Positions 8,079 to 16,960 of a stretch of DNA of 64,000 bases are shown here, piece by piece. A program made the translations under genes and the position numbers. The stretch covers positions 1,426,001 to 1,490,000 of the forward strand of contig NZ_OMOI01000001.1 in the NCBI RefSeq assembly GCF_900302485.1. The letters are read 5' to 3'. This DNA is from Aliiroseovarius pelagivivens. Its GTDB lineage: Bacteria; Pseudomonadota; Alphaproteobacteria; Rhodobacterales; Rhodobacteraceae. Each line of letters opens with the position of its first letter. The first letter of the stretch is position 1. Below the pieces are notes generated by a model. The model saw nothing but the letters and a program-made list of their open reading frames with translations. It did not search any database and had not been told where the DNA came from.

Positions 8079-9185
8079 CTAGCCCTTGTCCACTAGTTTT
8101 GTAACTGTTTTTTGAAGCTCACGAAGAGTATCGGCCAAACGCGGCAGACGGCGTAATTCGCGCCGAATAGCCATTTCCGTCTCGATCTTCACGGCCGGAC
8201 TTCCCAGTACCGCGCGCCCGGCAGGAACGTTGGTATAGATATTGGTGCCCCCGCCAGCGATTACGTCATCTCCGATGAAGATGTTGTCGCTTACGCCGAC
8301 CTTGCCACCCAGCACGACGCGGTTGCCGATTTTGGCAGACCCCGACACGCCCACGTTGCCACACATCATCACATCTTCGCCTACCTCGGCGTTGTGGCCA
8401 ACTTGAACCTGACAGTCGATCTTGGTGCCGCGTCCGATCCGTGTGGCGCGGATGGTGCCGCGGTCAATGGTCGAGCCTGCGCCAAGTTCCACATCATCTC
8501 CGATTTCGACCCCGCCCAGCGAATGGACGCGTGCCCAATGGGCGCTGCCTTCCACCGAAACAGCAGTTTCACCTTCGGCCATGCCTCCACGCAGGCTTTC
8601 GACAGCGCTTTCCTTGTCCAGCGTGACAAAGGAGAACCCGTCGCCGCCAACAACCGAGTTGGACTGACCTGTATAGCGATTTCCGATAGAGCAGAGATGT
8701 GCAATGCGTGCCCCGGGATGCAGGATCAGATCGTCGCCGATCACAGATCCATAGCCAATCGAGGCATGCGCCCCAATCTGTGCATTCGCGCCGATTTTCA
8801 CATCCGCCCCAATCACAGCAAGAGGACCAATGCGGGCACCTTCTCCGACCTCGGCGCTGTCTTCAACAACGGCAGAAGGGTGAATGCCCGGCGCGATTCC
8901 CAAGCCCGGATCCAGCGCACGGGTCAAAATCGGCATCGCCGTCTTGCCGCGCGTCATACAGATCGCACCATCCAGACCAAGCGCTTTCCAATCAGCCCCG
9001 TCCCACAACAAGGCCGCACGTGCCTTACCTTCGGCGATACCGTCCGCATATTTCGGGTCCATCGCCAACGCCAATTGGTCTGCGCGGGCGTCCTGCGGTT
9101 CAGCTGCCCCGGACAAAGCGATACTGCCATCGCCTTGGAATTCAGCCCCCAGCGCGGCGGCAATCTCGGAAAGGGTGAAAGTCAT
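8079..9185 (-). CDS. lpxD: LpxD-like UDP-3-O-acylglucosamine N-acyltransferase
   Basis: The 368-residue protein has an N-terminal uridine-binding-type domain (1-95), a left-handed beta-helix of hexapeptide repeats (about 100-330) and a C-terminal helix. The catalytic histidine is kept as H264 (QVGHNAEVG), in the run after GGVEIGDDVELG. The segment where E. coli LpxD has a second histidine (GHL after GGQ) reads GGKVGVSDN here, so that histidine is missing. The bamA, fabZ and lpxA neighbours of the housekeeping lpxD are absent, which suggests a paralogue. ACP and ketosynthase genes follow. N-acylation is likely; the exact acceptor is uncertain. Confidence 0.85.
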   Translation of the reverse strand: MTFTLSEIAAALGAEFQGDGSIALSGAAEPQDARADQLALAMDPKYADGIAEGKARAALLWDGADWKALGLDGAICMTRGKTAMPILTRALDPGLGIAPGIHPSAVVEDSAEVGEGARIGPLAVIGADVKIGANAQIGAHASIGYGSVIGDDLILHPGARIAHLCSIGNRYTGQSNSVVGGDGFSFVTLDKESAVESLRGGMAEGETAVSVEGSAHWARVHSLGGVEIGDDVELGAGSTIDRGTIRATRIGRGTKIDCQVQVGHNAEVGEDVMMCGNVGVSGSAKIGNRVVLGGKVGVSDNIFIGDDVIAGGGTNIYTNVPAGRAVLGSPAVKIETEMAIRRELRRLPRLADTLRELQKTVTKLVDKG

Positions 9186-9240
9186 TCAACGCTCCTTTAA
9201 AGGTGCCGGGCTTCTGCGCCCGATCACCACACTAAAGGAT

Positions 9241-10866
9241 TTAACCATCCACGGCGTGAAGTGCTACCCCAGCATTTTGCAAAGCGGCCCAAACTTTCGC
9301 ATCGCGCCCATAAATATCGCGGCGATAGTTCACACGTCCCTTCGCAGGTGCCACGGCTGTACGATAGACGATATGAACCGGCACGTGCTTTTCCAGATCA
9401 ATCCGCGTTTCGCGTCTTGTCTCCAGCGCATTGTGGAAAGTCGCTTTGGGATTGCTGCTTTGCTTTGCCAAAAGCGCATAGGCAAAATCAAACGGATCGC
9501 TCAGCCGGATACATCCATGGCTGAAGGCACGCACTTCGCGCGCGAACAGGTTTTTGGAAGGCGTATCGTGCAGATAGATGTTGTATTTGTTGGGGAACAT
9601 AAACTTCACCAGCCCCAAAGCATTGCGCGATGACGGCGGCTGCTTAATCGCAAAGGGGAAGCTACGCGCGGTGAACTTGGTGAAATCCACTGCCCCCCGG
9701 TTGACCACACGGCCTCGGCTATCGATCAACTTCAGATGACTGACCGCATTGGGATTGTTCTTGAGCATCGGAAGATACTCTTTCGTGGCGATCGAACGAG
9801 GAACATTCCAGGTGGGATTAATCACCATATGCTCCATCACATCCGAAAACTCTGGGCTGCGGCGGTCCGAGACATTCTTGCCAATGACCGAGCGTGTTCG
9901 GAACGTAACGCTGCCCCTATCCACAATCTTGGCGGTGAAATCAGTGAGGTTCACCCAAACGTGGCGCTCTCCACGTTCGAAATTGGTCCAGCGCTCTCGT
10001 TCCATCGCGACTAGGATCGAAGCCAGACGTTTTTCTGGCGTGACATTGATCTCGGCAATGGTGCCAGCCCCTGCGACACCGTCATCGGTCAGGCCGTGAT
10101 CGGCTTGAAACTGCTGCACAGCTTTTTGGATCGACGCATCATAGCTGCGGCTGGCCGAACGGCTGAGATATCCCATGCGGACCAAGCGATTCCGCAGGGC
10201 AATCACAGCGTCGCCCGACTGACCCGGCTTCAGCTTCTTCGCAGCAACGGTCTTGCCCCAGCCGCCATGCTGGATGGCGTTTTCCAAACGCAACTTCTCG
10301 CGCATGAGGCGGCCATATTCGGCATTCTTCGGCGGCAGGGATTTCAGATATCCAGCAGGTGAGGAAGATGCAAAACCCGAAAGAACATCGGTGCCGTCCT
10401 TGCGATTGATCTTACGGACGATCCCACTGTCAATTTTGCTCGGCGTCAGAATGCCCGAACTCACGCCTTGCGCGTAGTCGACCAACAACGTCGACAACTC
10501 GACCTCAAGCGCACCCAAGTCGCGCACTGAGGTTACGTTCGCCATACGCATTTTAAGATCGCCAAGGTCAACGGTCGGAAGTCCGTGATCACCTGCCTTG
10601 GACAGCGCAGTAAGAAGCGCTTTTCGACGGGACAGATCCTCGGCCGAATTACCTGTCCAGATTGGTTGATAGCCATTTGCACGATAGAATGCAGCAACTT
10701 CACCTTCGCGCGCTGCAGCCTCGGCGACCGATTGGGCAAAAGCCGAAACAGTGCTTTGAGCCGTCGCTGGAACGGGTGATGAAATACTAAGAGCAGCGGC
10801 CCCGACAGCAGCAAATGCAAAAGTCAGAAATGGCGACCGTACGCGCTTGGGTAATTTATTCGTCAT
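9241..10866 (-). CDS. L,D-transpeptidase with peptidoglycan-binding domain (YcbB-like)
   Basis: The 541-residue periplasmic enzyme forms L,D cross-links in peptidoglycan. It has a signal peptide (residues 1-37, ending ATAQ), a scaffold region, a PG_binding_1 domain (about 213-272, beginning LKPGQSGDAV) and a YkuD domain (about 300-490) with the catalytic motif SHGCIRL, nucleophile C452. Its size and domain order match YcbB/LdtD. It is transcribed away from a Tat-exported DUF882 protein, a pairing that suggests joint work on the wall. It is followed on the same strand, after 55 bases, by the lpxD-like gene. Confidence 0.93.
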   Translation of the reverse strand: MTNKLPKRVRSPFLTFAFAAVGAAALSISSPVPATAQSTVSAFAQSVAEAAAREGEVAAFYRANGYQPIWTGNSAEDLSRRKALLTALSKAGDHGLPTVDLGDLKMRMANVTSVRDLGALEVELSTLLVDYAQGVSSGILTPSKIDSGIVRKINRKDGTDVLSGFASSSPAGYLKSLPPKNAEYGRLMREKLRLENAIQHGGWGKTVAAKKLKPGQSGDAVIALRNRLVRMGYLSRSASRSYDASIQKAVQQFQADHGLTDDGVAGAGTIAEINVTPEKRLASILVAMERERWTNFERGERHVWVNLTDFTAKIVDRGSVTFRTRSVIGKNVSDRRSPEFSDVMEHMVINPTWNVPRSIATKEYLPMLKNNPNAVSHLKLIDSRGRVVNRGAVDFTKFTARSFPFAIKQPPSSRNALGLVKFMFPNKYNIYLHDTPSKNLFAREVRAFSHGCIRLSDPFDFAYALLAKQSSNPKATFHNALETRRETRIDLEKHVPVHIVYRTAVAPAKGRVNYRRDIYGRDAKVWAALQNAGVALHAVDG

Positions 10867-11232
10867 GTCATGTCCGAAATGAATGGGATCGTGCTGAGAA
10901 TGAGTATTCCAACATCTCGTTACGGCTGTCTATTCACAATAAGGAAAACTGGGGCAGGTTTTACGCAAAGCGCATTAACTGTATCCGGAATACCTTACCA
11001 CAACCGCGCCAAGTGCTGCGCCAGCGCCACGATTAACCCGCGCTTTGTGATTTTCAGCAAATTTCTGCCGATTTTTCTTGAACCCGTTAAGGGACTGAAA
11101 ACTCTACTTGGCGCACGATTCGAGTTGTGCCATAAGGAGGCACGTCTGGGGAATAGGTAAACGCATCACCCCGATTTGACCACAGAGTCAGGCGGGTATG
11201 GTGACAGGCAAGCGACGGGACACGCTACGACA
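10867..11232. other. Divergent promoter region, no supported gene
   Basis: This 366-base stretch separates the L,D-transpeptidase from the DUF882 gene. It is less GC-rich than its surroundings and contains open frames of up to 96 codons that lack a ribosome site and look like nothing known. It probably holds the promoters of both genes. I could not place a -35/-10 pair with confidence. Confidence 0.6.
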
Positions 11233-11814
11233 ATGACCTACGGGACTTCTAACGGCTTGAAATCGGGCATCACTCGGCGCGGGCTACTTGGGGCTTTTGC
11301 AGCTACCGCTGTAACCTCAGCCCCCATGTATGCCAATGCAGCTGGATTTTTGCGTGGCGGTGGCGATGTACGCCGTCTGGCCATGTATTCAGGACGCACC
11401 GGCGAAACCATCAACATGATTTATTGGGTCGAAGGCAAATACATCAAAGATGCCTTGAAAGAGATCAACCATTTCATGCGTGACTGGCGTACGGACACCT
11501 CGATCAAGATCGACACCCGCAACATCGACATCATGGCTGCTGCCCATGGTCTAATGGATGTACGTGAACCCTACACCATGTTGTCTGGTTATCGTTCGCC
11601 CAAAACCAACGCAATGTTGCGTTCACGTTCGCGCGGCGTCGCCAAGAATTCGCTTCACATGAAAGGTCAGGCCGCAGACTTGCGTCTGAAATCCCGTTCG
11701 GTGAACCAGATCTTCAAAGCTGCGGTTGCCTGTAACGGTGGCGGTGTTGGAAAATACTCCGGCTCGAACTTTGTGCATATGGATTGCGGCGTGGTTCGCA
11801 CTTGGGGTCGCTGA
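11233..11814 (+). CDS. Tat-exported DUF882 (YcbK-like, M15-type) protein
   Basis: The 193-residue protein begins with a twin-arginine signal (TRRGLLGAFAATA), so it is folded before export. The rest is a DUF882/M15A peptidase-like domain: GYRSPKTN, SLHMKGQAADLRL and FVHMDCG carry the expected zinc ligands (His, Asp, His). In E. coli the related MepK (YcbK) cuts meso-DAP cross-links, the product of L,D-transpeptidases. The divergent L,D-transpeptidase gene next door fits that pairing. The ATG at 11233 is preferred over an upstream TTG because it gives a normal Tat leader; its ribosome site is weak. Confidence 0.88.
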   Translation: MTYGTSNGLKSGITRRGLLGAFAATAVTSAPMYANAAGFLRGGGDVRRLAMYSGRTGETINMIYWVEGKYIKDALKEINHFMRDWRTDTSIKIDTRNIDIMAAAHGLMDVREPYTMLSGYRSPKTNAMLRSRSRGVAKNSLHMKGQAADLRLKSRSVNQIFKAAVACNGGGVGKYSGSNFVHMDCGVVRTWGR

Positions 11815-11840
11815 TCCGACAACATGATACGATGCAGTCA

Positions 11841-11863
11841 AAAGCGCCCTCGGGCGCTTTTTT
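11841..11863 (+). terminator. Terminator after the DUF882 gene
   Basis: AAAGCGCC and GGCGCTTT form a stem with loop CTCG, followed by further T residues, 26 bases after the stop codon. Confidence 0.85.
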
Positions 11864-11930
11864 GTTGTGACGCAGTCTGTTGACCCGCCTGCCCAGCTTT
11901 GGCATCTAACCCTGAACGACAAATGAGGCG

Positions 11931-12677
11931 ATGATGAAACCTTTCCTGATCTTGCAACTGCGCCCTGAAACCGACGCCTCGGATGACGAATTTCAGGCGT
12001 TTCTGTCCAAAGGTGGGCTAAGCGCGGATCAGGTGCATCGTATCCGACTGGATCAGGAACGCATTCCCGACACCTTGGATCTGACCGCCTATTCGGGTGT
12101 CATTGTCGGCGGCGGACCGGGCTGCGTTTCAGACGCGCCAGACAAGAAATCCGCAATCGAGGCCAAGATCGAAGCAGAGTGCCTGTCGCTCATGCCCGAA
12201 ATCACCACCCGCGACATCCCGTTTCTGGGTTGCTGCTATGGTATCGGTATCTTGGGCCATCACCTTAAACCGGGCGCGATCTCAAAAGATCAATTCGGAG
12301 AGCCCGTCAGCGCAAGCCCCTGCCGCTTGACCGACGAAGGACGCGACGATCCACTGCTGAAGGGCATCCCTGACGCGTTTGAGGCCTTCGTAGGTCATAA
12401 GGAAGCAATGCAACAGCTGCCCGAGGGCTGCACGCAGTTGGTGACATCCGCCCCCTGCCCGTTTCAGATGATCCGCTTTGGCCAGAACGTCTATGCCACC
12501 CAGTTCCACCCAGAAGCCGACGCACATGGGTTTGAAACCCGGATCGGGATTTACAAACACCACGGCTATTTCCCGCCGGAAGAAGCGGAAGCGCTGGTCG
12601 ACATGGTCCACGCAGCAAACGTTCACGCACCCGCCCAGATCTTGCGGAATTTCGTGGATCGGTATCGGGACAGCTAA
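11931..12677 (+). CDS. Class I glutamine amidotransferase-like protein
   Basis: The 248-residue single-domain protein is like the GMP-synthase amidotransferase half. The nucleophile lies in FLGCCYGIG (near residue 100) and the catalytic histidine in TQFHPEAD (near residue 188). An oxyanion-type segment GGGPGCVSD is near residue 64. There is no synthetase domain and no obvious partner gene, so the substrate is unknown; related proteins include gamma-glutamyl hydrolases and PuuD-like enzymes. Two ATGs in a row (11931, 11934) make the exact start ambiguous by one codon. Confidence 0.85.
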   Translation: MMKPFLILQLRPETDASDDEFQAFLSKGGLSADQVHRIRLDQERIPDTLDLTAYSGVIVGGGPGCVSDAPDKKSAIEAKIEAECLSLMPEITTRDIPFLGCCYGIGILGHHLKPGAISKDQFGEPVSASPCRLTDEGRDDPLLKGIPDAFEAFVGHKEAMQQLPEGCTQLVTSAPCPFQMIRFGQNVYATQFHPEADAHGFETRIGIYKHHGYFPPEEAEALVDMVHAANVHAPAQILRNFVDRYRDS

Positions 12678-12717
12678 GCCCATACAAGGGCAGATGCTAC
12701 AGATATAGTTAGGAAAA

Positions 12718-12794
<77 letters not shown>

Positions 12795-12958
12795 TTAAGG
12801 CGGGGATATAGGCCATCGCCCTGCCCCCCGCAACATGAAACCGCGGCATTTCAGAGCGGTACAAAAGAAAAGGACCGCCAAACTGGCAGCCCTTCCCAAA
12901 ATCTGTATCTCGACGATTAATGCTTGGTATTTCGTTGTAAGACCTCAGCGCCAATTTC

Positions 12959-13342
12959 TTACTGAGGCAATTCTCTACCCAGATAGTTTGAGATTTCGGC
13001 GATACTTCCGTCTGCTCCGGTCACTTTATAGCCATCATTGACCAAGTAACCCACATACCACCTATTATAGAAAAACGGAAAGACAATTCCGGCGAGACCA
13101 TAACTTATGAGAGTAACGATGAAGATCACTATCGCACCAACCCAATGACCTCGAAATAGAGCAGGGAAAGGGCCAAAAAACAAAGTTGTCCAAGAAAATC
13201 CAATCGGAGCATCGCGCAAACGACCATTGTGTGGGTTCTTAAAATAGAGCTTTCCTTTGCCTGTTTGGGTAACTGCTGCCCAAACTATGGCTCCAACTAC
13301 GAATAGTAAGACCAAACCAGGTAAGCCAATATTATTTAACAT
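12959..13342 (-). CDS. Small AT-rich membrane protein with HrgC/DUF2628-like segment
   Basis: The 127-residue protein has a hydrophobic N-terminal segment (about 5-25) and two more in the middle. The segment GFSWTTLFFGPFPALFRGHW (about 48-67) and the following FPFFYNRWY resemble the membrane proteins annotated as HrgC or DUF2628-like; the function of these is unknown. Base composition is clearly more AT-rich than in the flanking tRNA and ribosomal genes, which suggests a separate origin. The ATG at 13342 has AAAGGGA about 7 bases upstream. Confidence 0.7.
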   Translation of the reverse strand: MLNNIGLPGLVLLFVVGAIVWAAVTQTGKGKLYFKNPHNGRLRDAPIGFSWTTLFFGPFPALFRGHWVGAIVIFIVTLISYGLAGIVFPFFYNRWYVGYLVNDGYKVTGADGSIAEISNYLGRELPQ

Positions 13343-13450
13343 AATCAATCCCTTTCCGCTCTAAAGTGACAATCTATAGTTTATCACTCCAGACAAGGCA
13401 CTACCATATGCTGACGGCGCTATCCGAAGGCTAATTTCCCACATTCCAAT

Positions 13451-13481
13451 AAAAAAAGGGCTCGCAAAATGCGAACCCTTT
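13451..13481 (-). terminator. Terminator of the rplM-rpsI operon
   Basis: On the minus strand AAAGGGTTCGCA pairs with TGCGAGCCCTTT (one U-G pair), loop TTT, followed by a run of seven T that overlaps the end of the stem. It lies about 30 bases after rpsI. Confidence 0.85.
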
Positions 13482-13509
13482 GATTTTTGTAGTACCGTCG
13501 CTCGGGCGA

Positions 13510-13998
13510 TTAACGCTTCGAGAACTGGAACGAACGACGTGCTTTGCGGCGGCCGAACTTCTTACGTTCAACAACACGCGAGTCACGGGTCAGGAAGCCA
13601 GCAGCTTTCAGTGCGCCACGCAGCGAGGGTTCGTAAAGCTGCAGAGCTTTCGAAATCCCGTGCTTAACGGCACCAGCTTGGCCCGACAGACCGCCGCCTT
13701 TAACGGTGGCAACCACGTCGAATTCGCCTTCAACACCAGCAACCTGTGCGGGCTGACGTACGATCAGCTGCAGCACGGGGCGTGCGAAGTATTTGTCCAT
13801 GTCCTTGCCGTTCACGGTGACCTTGCCGGAACCCGGCTTGATCCACACACGAGCAACAGCGTCTTTACGCTTGCCGGTGGCATAGGAACGTCCCAGCTCG
13901 TCACGGACGGGCTCACGGGGGGCAGCAACCTCAACAACAGCTTCGGTGCCTTCTGCGACGGCGTTCAGCTCGTCCAGCGATTTGATCTCTTCAGTCAT
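13510..13998 (-). CDS. rpsI: 30S ribosomal protein S9
   Basis: The 162-residue S9 protein carries an acidic N-terminal extension (about residues 1-35, rich in Glu and Ala) before the usual core, which starts near [14 protein letters not shown]. It ends in the basic tail with SFQFSKR that reaches the P-site tRNA. The extension is typical of alphaproteobacterial S9. It starts 2 bases after the rplM stop, so the two are one operon. Confidence 0.98.
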   Translation of the reverse strand: MTEEIKSLDELNAVAEGTEAVVEVAAPREPVRDELGRSYATGKRKDAVARVWIKPGSGKVTVNGKDMDKYFARPVLQLIVRQPAQVAGVEGEFDVVATVKGGGLSGQAGAVKHGISKALQLYEPSLRGALKAAGFLTRDSRVVERKKFGRRKARRSFQFSKR

Positions 13999-14000
13999 GA

Positions 14001-14465
14001 TCAGCCCTCACGTGTGTTTTTGGGGTTCATCGACTTGACGTCCAGCACTTCGGGGCTCTGGGCCTCGTGGGGGTGCTCGGCGCCGGCGTAGATGCGCAGG
14101 TTGGTCATCTGCTGACGGCTCAGTTTGCCGCCCGGCAGCATACGCTGCACAGCTTTGGTCAGCAGGCGCTCGGGGTGGTCACCCTCGAGGATCTGGCCAG
14201 CAGTGCGCGACTTGATGCCGCCCGGATAACCGGTGTGCCAGTAGTGCACTTTGTCGGTGCGCTTCTTGCCGGTCATTTGTACTTTGTCCGCATTGATCAC
14301 GATGACGTTGTCACCCATGTCCATATGCGGCGTGAACGAGGCTTTATGCTTGCCACGAAGACGCGTTGCGATGATCGATGCAAGACGGCCCAGTACAACG
14401 CCTTCGGCGTCGATGATGATCCACTTTTTCTCGATATCTGCAGGCGTTGCAGAGAAGGTTTTCAT
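14001..14465 (-). CDS. rplM: 50S ribosomal protein L13
   Basis: The 154-residue L13 protein shows the family segments [16 protein letters not shown] at the N-terminus, [16 protein letters not shown] in the middle and the GMLP-type sequence MLPGGKLS before the C-terminus. It is an early-assembly large-subunit protein. It leads the rplM-rpsI pair. The 147 bases upstream should hold the promoter. Confidence 0.98.
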   Translation of the reverse strand: MKTFSATPADIEKKWIIIDAEGVVLGRLASIIATRLRGKHKASFTPHMDMGDNVIVINADKVQMTGKKRTDKVHYWHTGYPGGIKSRTAGQILEGDHPERLLTKAVQRMLPGGKLSRQQMTNLRIYAGAEHPHEAQSPEVLDVKSMNPKNTREG

Positions 14466-14612
14466 TGATTCAGCCCTGATTGGGTTTCGGATGGTGTGGT
14501 TCTAGTGATTTTGCAGGGCGGGTCAAGCACAGACTTTCCGCTTTTAGTGTGCAAAAACAACACATTACAAATATGGTATTATTTTACCCCACACCACACA
14601 CCGAATTCAGAC

Positions 14613-15608
14613 CTATTCCGGTACGCAAATCTCGCCCCGCAGCATCGCTTTTCCGGTACGCCAGATCAGACCAGCGACCACCAATACCAACACAACTAGC
14701 AAAATGAAGCCAATGTTGTGATGTGTACGCGAGCCGTCCAACTGGGCAAACCGGAACGAGGCGATAGACAACGCCGCGATCGGGAAGCTCAACGCCCACC
14801 AGCTAAGCGCAAAGGGAAGTTTTGCCAAACGCGGCACCTGAGCAACCACGAGCGCTGCAAAGATATAGCCCGAGTAGATCAGCAACCTGGCGACACCGTC
14901 CACCTCGCCTGTCATGCTGACATAGGCCAGAAACGCGACCGAGGGTGGGGCGATCAGAATGACCATGGTCGGAAACAGCCGCGCCACAATAGGATCGTGA
15001 AAAATCAACCGGTTCATTACCAGCGTCAGAAGCACGATCCAGAAAATCATTCCGCCGGAAAAGAACAGCCAAGAGGTTTCGATATATCCGATACGGGCAC
15101 CCAGCACCGGAACAATGACGTTACCCACTGCTGGAATGAACCACGCAGGCGTCAGATGACCCACCTGAAAGGACCGGTGGCTGATCCAGCCAGAGATTAC
15201 CGCGATGGTCAGCACGCCCTGCCCCGCAACGCCCAAAAGCCACACATACTCGGCCAGTGTTGGATTGTACGGGAACACCGCCGTCGCCAGCAAAAGAAGC
15301 GAGATCGAGATCGTCGGGAAAAAGGCTAGCTTGACGGGATGGTGCCACTCCTCGGCCACGGCAGCGGGATGACGCAACGCCTTCGCGACATAGATCAGGG
15401 CAATCGCGATCATCACCGCGGCGCCAATCAGCAGCATCAGCGACGACGCAGCCTCGAGCATCGGCATCGCCGGAGCGCCCGCATGCAACGCCAATGTCAG
15501 CCCCATCAACCCCATCACGATCGCAAAGAATGTGACAGGAAAATGCGCCAGACGGCTGAACTCTTCCGGGGGCATGTTCGGATCAGGGGCTTGGGTCGTG
15601 TCAGACAT
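14613..15608 (-). CDS. SLAC1/TehA-family (TDT) anion transporter, copy 1
   Basis: The 331-residue protein has about ten hydrophobic segments. The start RLAHFPVTFFAIVMGLMGLTLAL and the central STISISLLLL-like and TPAWFIPAVGNVIVPVLG segments match the tellurite-resistance/dicarboxylate transporter (TDT) family that includes TehA and plant SLAC1. Substrate is not predictable from sequence; tellurite resistance is not implied. A second member of the family lies at 52103-53101 in this window. The gene is transcribed alone. Confidence 0.85.
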   Translation of the reverse strand: MSDTTQAPDPNMPPEEFSRLAHFPVTFFAIVMGLMGLTLALHAGAPAMPMLEAASSLMLLIGAAVMIAIALIYVAKALRHPAAVAEEWHHPVKLAFFPTISISLLLLATAVFPYNPTLAEYVWLLGVAGQGVLTIAVISGWISHRSFQVGHLTPAWFIPAVGNVIVPVLGARIGYIETSWLFFSGGMIFWIVLLTLVMNRLIFHDPIVARLFPTMVILIAPPSVAFLAYVSMTGEVDGVARLLIYSGYIFAALVVAQVPRLAKLPFALSWWALSFPIAALSIASFRFAQLDGSRTHHNIGFILLVVLVLVVAGLIWRTGKAMLRGEICVPE

Positions 15609-15674
15609 GGGCGTTAAAAACCTCGCGCGACATATTGCAATATCCTAATGTGGTGCGCCTTTCGCCTGCCCGGG

Positions 15675-16100
15675 TCAAGCCCGTTCCGGCGGGATCGAGT
15701 AGGTCAAACTGGCGCGGGCCACCGGGCGGTCATGACCCTCGGAATAGATCAGCACATCGCCGACGGCCAATACCTTCCCCAGCTTATGGATGGTCGCATG
15801 TGCCAAAAGATCCGCGCCGGACGCCGGTTTGCGCATGAAATCTATCGAGCAATTGGTGGTGACGGCCAGCGCTTTGGGTCCGATCATCGCCAGCACAGCC
15901 AGATAAATCGCCACATCCGCCAAGGCGAACATACTGGGGCCGGAGACTGTGCCACCGGGGCGCAAATGCTTGTCGCTGATGCGTTTGCGGATGATGGCGC
16001 GCATCGGCGCGACCTCGGCTACTTCGAAGTCATCCGCGACCTGAGGGAACTCGGCCTGCAGGAAGGCCTGCAATTCACGTTGCGTCATTTTCAATTGCAT
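15675..16100 (-). CDS. PaaI-family hotdog-fold thioesterase
   Basis: The 141-residue protein has the PaaI/4HBT signature LRPGGTVSGPSMFALADVA (around residues 46-64) and the beta-strand core VTTNCSIDFMRK. Such enzymes hydrolyse acyl-CoA thioesters. It is divergent from an enoyl-CoA hydratase gene 56 bases away, which suggests a shared role in acyl-CoA breakdown. The start at 16100 has GGGGAAA close upstream; an ATG 12 bases further in is possible. Confidence 0.87.
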   Translation of the reverse strand: MQLKMTQRELQAFLQAEFPQVADDFEVAEVAPMRAIIRKRISDKHLRPGGTVSGPSMFALADVAIYLAVLAMIGPKALAVTTNCSIDFMRKPASGADLLAHATIHKLGKVLAVGDVLIYSEGHDRPVARASLTYSIPPERA

Positions 16101-16156
16101 GGTTTCCCCTTCGGTTGCTCCCGCCTATCGTGTGACGCAAACCAAGGGAGAACAAG

Positions 16157-16960
16157 ATGGCAGACCCAATTCTGATCCGCGAGGACGCAGCGTCAGTTGC
16201 GAGGTTGACGTTGAACAACCCCGGAGCGCTGAACGCGCTGTCGGATGCGATGCTGGCCGCACTAAAATCCGAGCTCGAGGCACTGGCCAATGACAGCTCG
16301 ATCCGGGCGATTGTGATCGCGGGTGCGGGCAAGGTGTTCTGCGCCGGTCACGACCTGAAGGAAATGACCGCGGGCCGTGCCGCCGAGGATGGAGGTCACG
16401 CCTATTTCAACGACCTGTTCACCCGCTGTGCCGAAGTAATGACCCTGATCCCCCGCCTACCCCAACCCGTCATCGCCGAGATCCACGGTATCGCCACCGC
16501 CGCTGGCTGCCAGCTGGCTGCGACATGCGATATGGCCGTTGCTGCGGAAGGCACACGCTTTGGCGTGAATGGGGTGAATATCGGGTTGTTCTGTTCGACT
16601 CCGATGGTCGCCCTGACCCGCAATGTGCCGCGCAAAGTCGCGTTCGAGATGCTGACCACGGGCGAGTTCATTGACGCCACCCGTGCACGCGAGGTCGGAT
16701 TGGTTAACCGCGTGGTTCCGCATGATGACTTGCGCGCGGCAACGGACGAACTGGCTGCAACGGTGGCCTCGAAACTGGGGGCCGCTGTGAAGATCGGCAA
16801 GTCCGCTTTCTACGATCAAGCCCTGATGGATCTGGAAGAGGCCTATGCCTTCACTGGCGGCGTAATGGCAGAGAACATGATGCTGCGCGATACCGCCGAG
16901 GGCATTCAGGCCTTCATCGAAAAGCGCAAGCCTGAGTGGTCTCAGAACGAAGACGCTTAG
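16157..16960 (+). CDS. Enoyl-CoA hydratase/isomerase family protein
   Basis: The 267-residue crotonase-fold protein shows the first oxyanion segment at VFCAGHDLKEM (about 62-72) and the second at the HGIATAAGCQLAATCDMA segment. The subtype with CAGHDLKEM resembles ECHDC3-like hydratases. The catalytic glutamates of classical mitochondrial hydratase are not obvious, so the exact reaction is open. It ends four bases inside the convergent class II amidotransferase gene. Confidence 0.87.
   Translation: MADPILIREDAASVARLTLNNPGALNALSDAMLAALKSELEALANDSSIRAIVIAGAGKVFCAGHDLKEMTAGRAAEDGGHAYFNDLFTRCAEVMTLIPRLPQPVIAEIHGIATAAGCQLAATCDMAVAAEGTRFGVNGVNIGLFCSTPMVALTRNVPRKVAFEMLTTGEFIDATRAREVGLVNRVVPHDDLRAATDELAATVASKLGAAVKIGKSAFYDQALMDLEEAYAFTGGVMAENMMLRDTAEGIQAFIEKRKPEWSQNEDA

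Noticed and set aside
10870..11160. 96-codon open frame between the L,D-transpeptidase and DUF882 genes
   Set aside because: No ribosome site, no family resemblance, and a composition unlike coding DNA of this genome. It is more likely promoter DNA.
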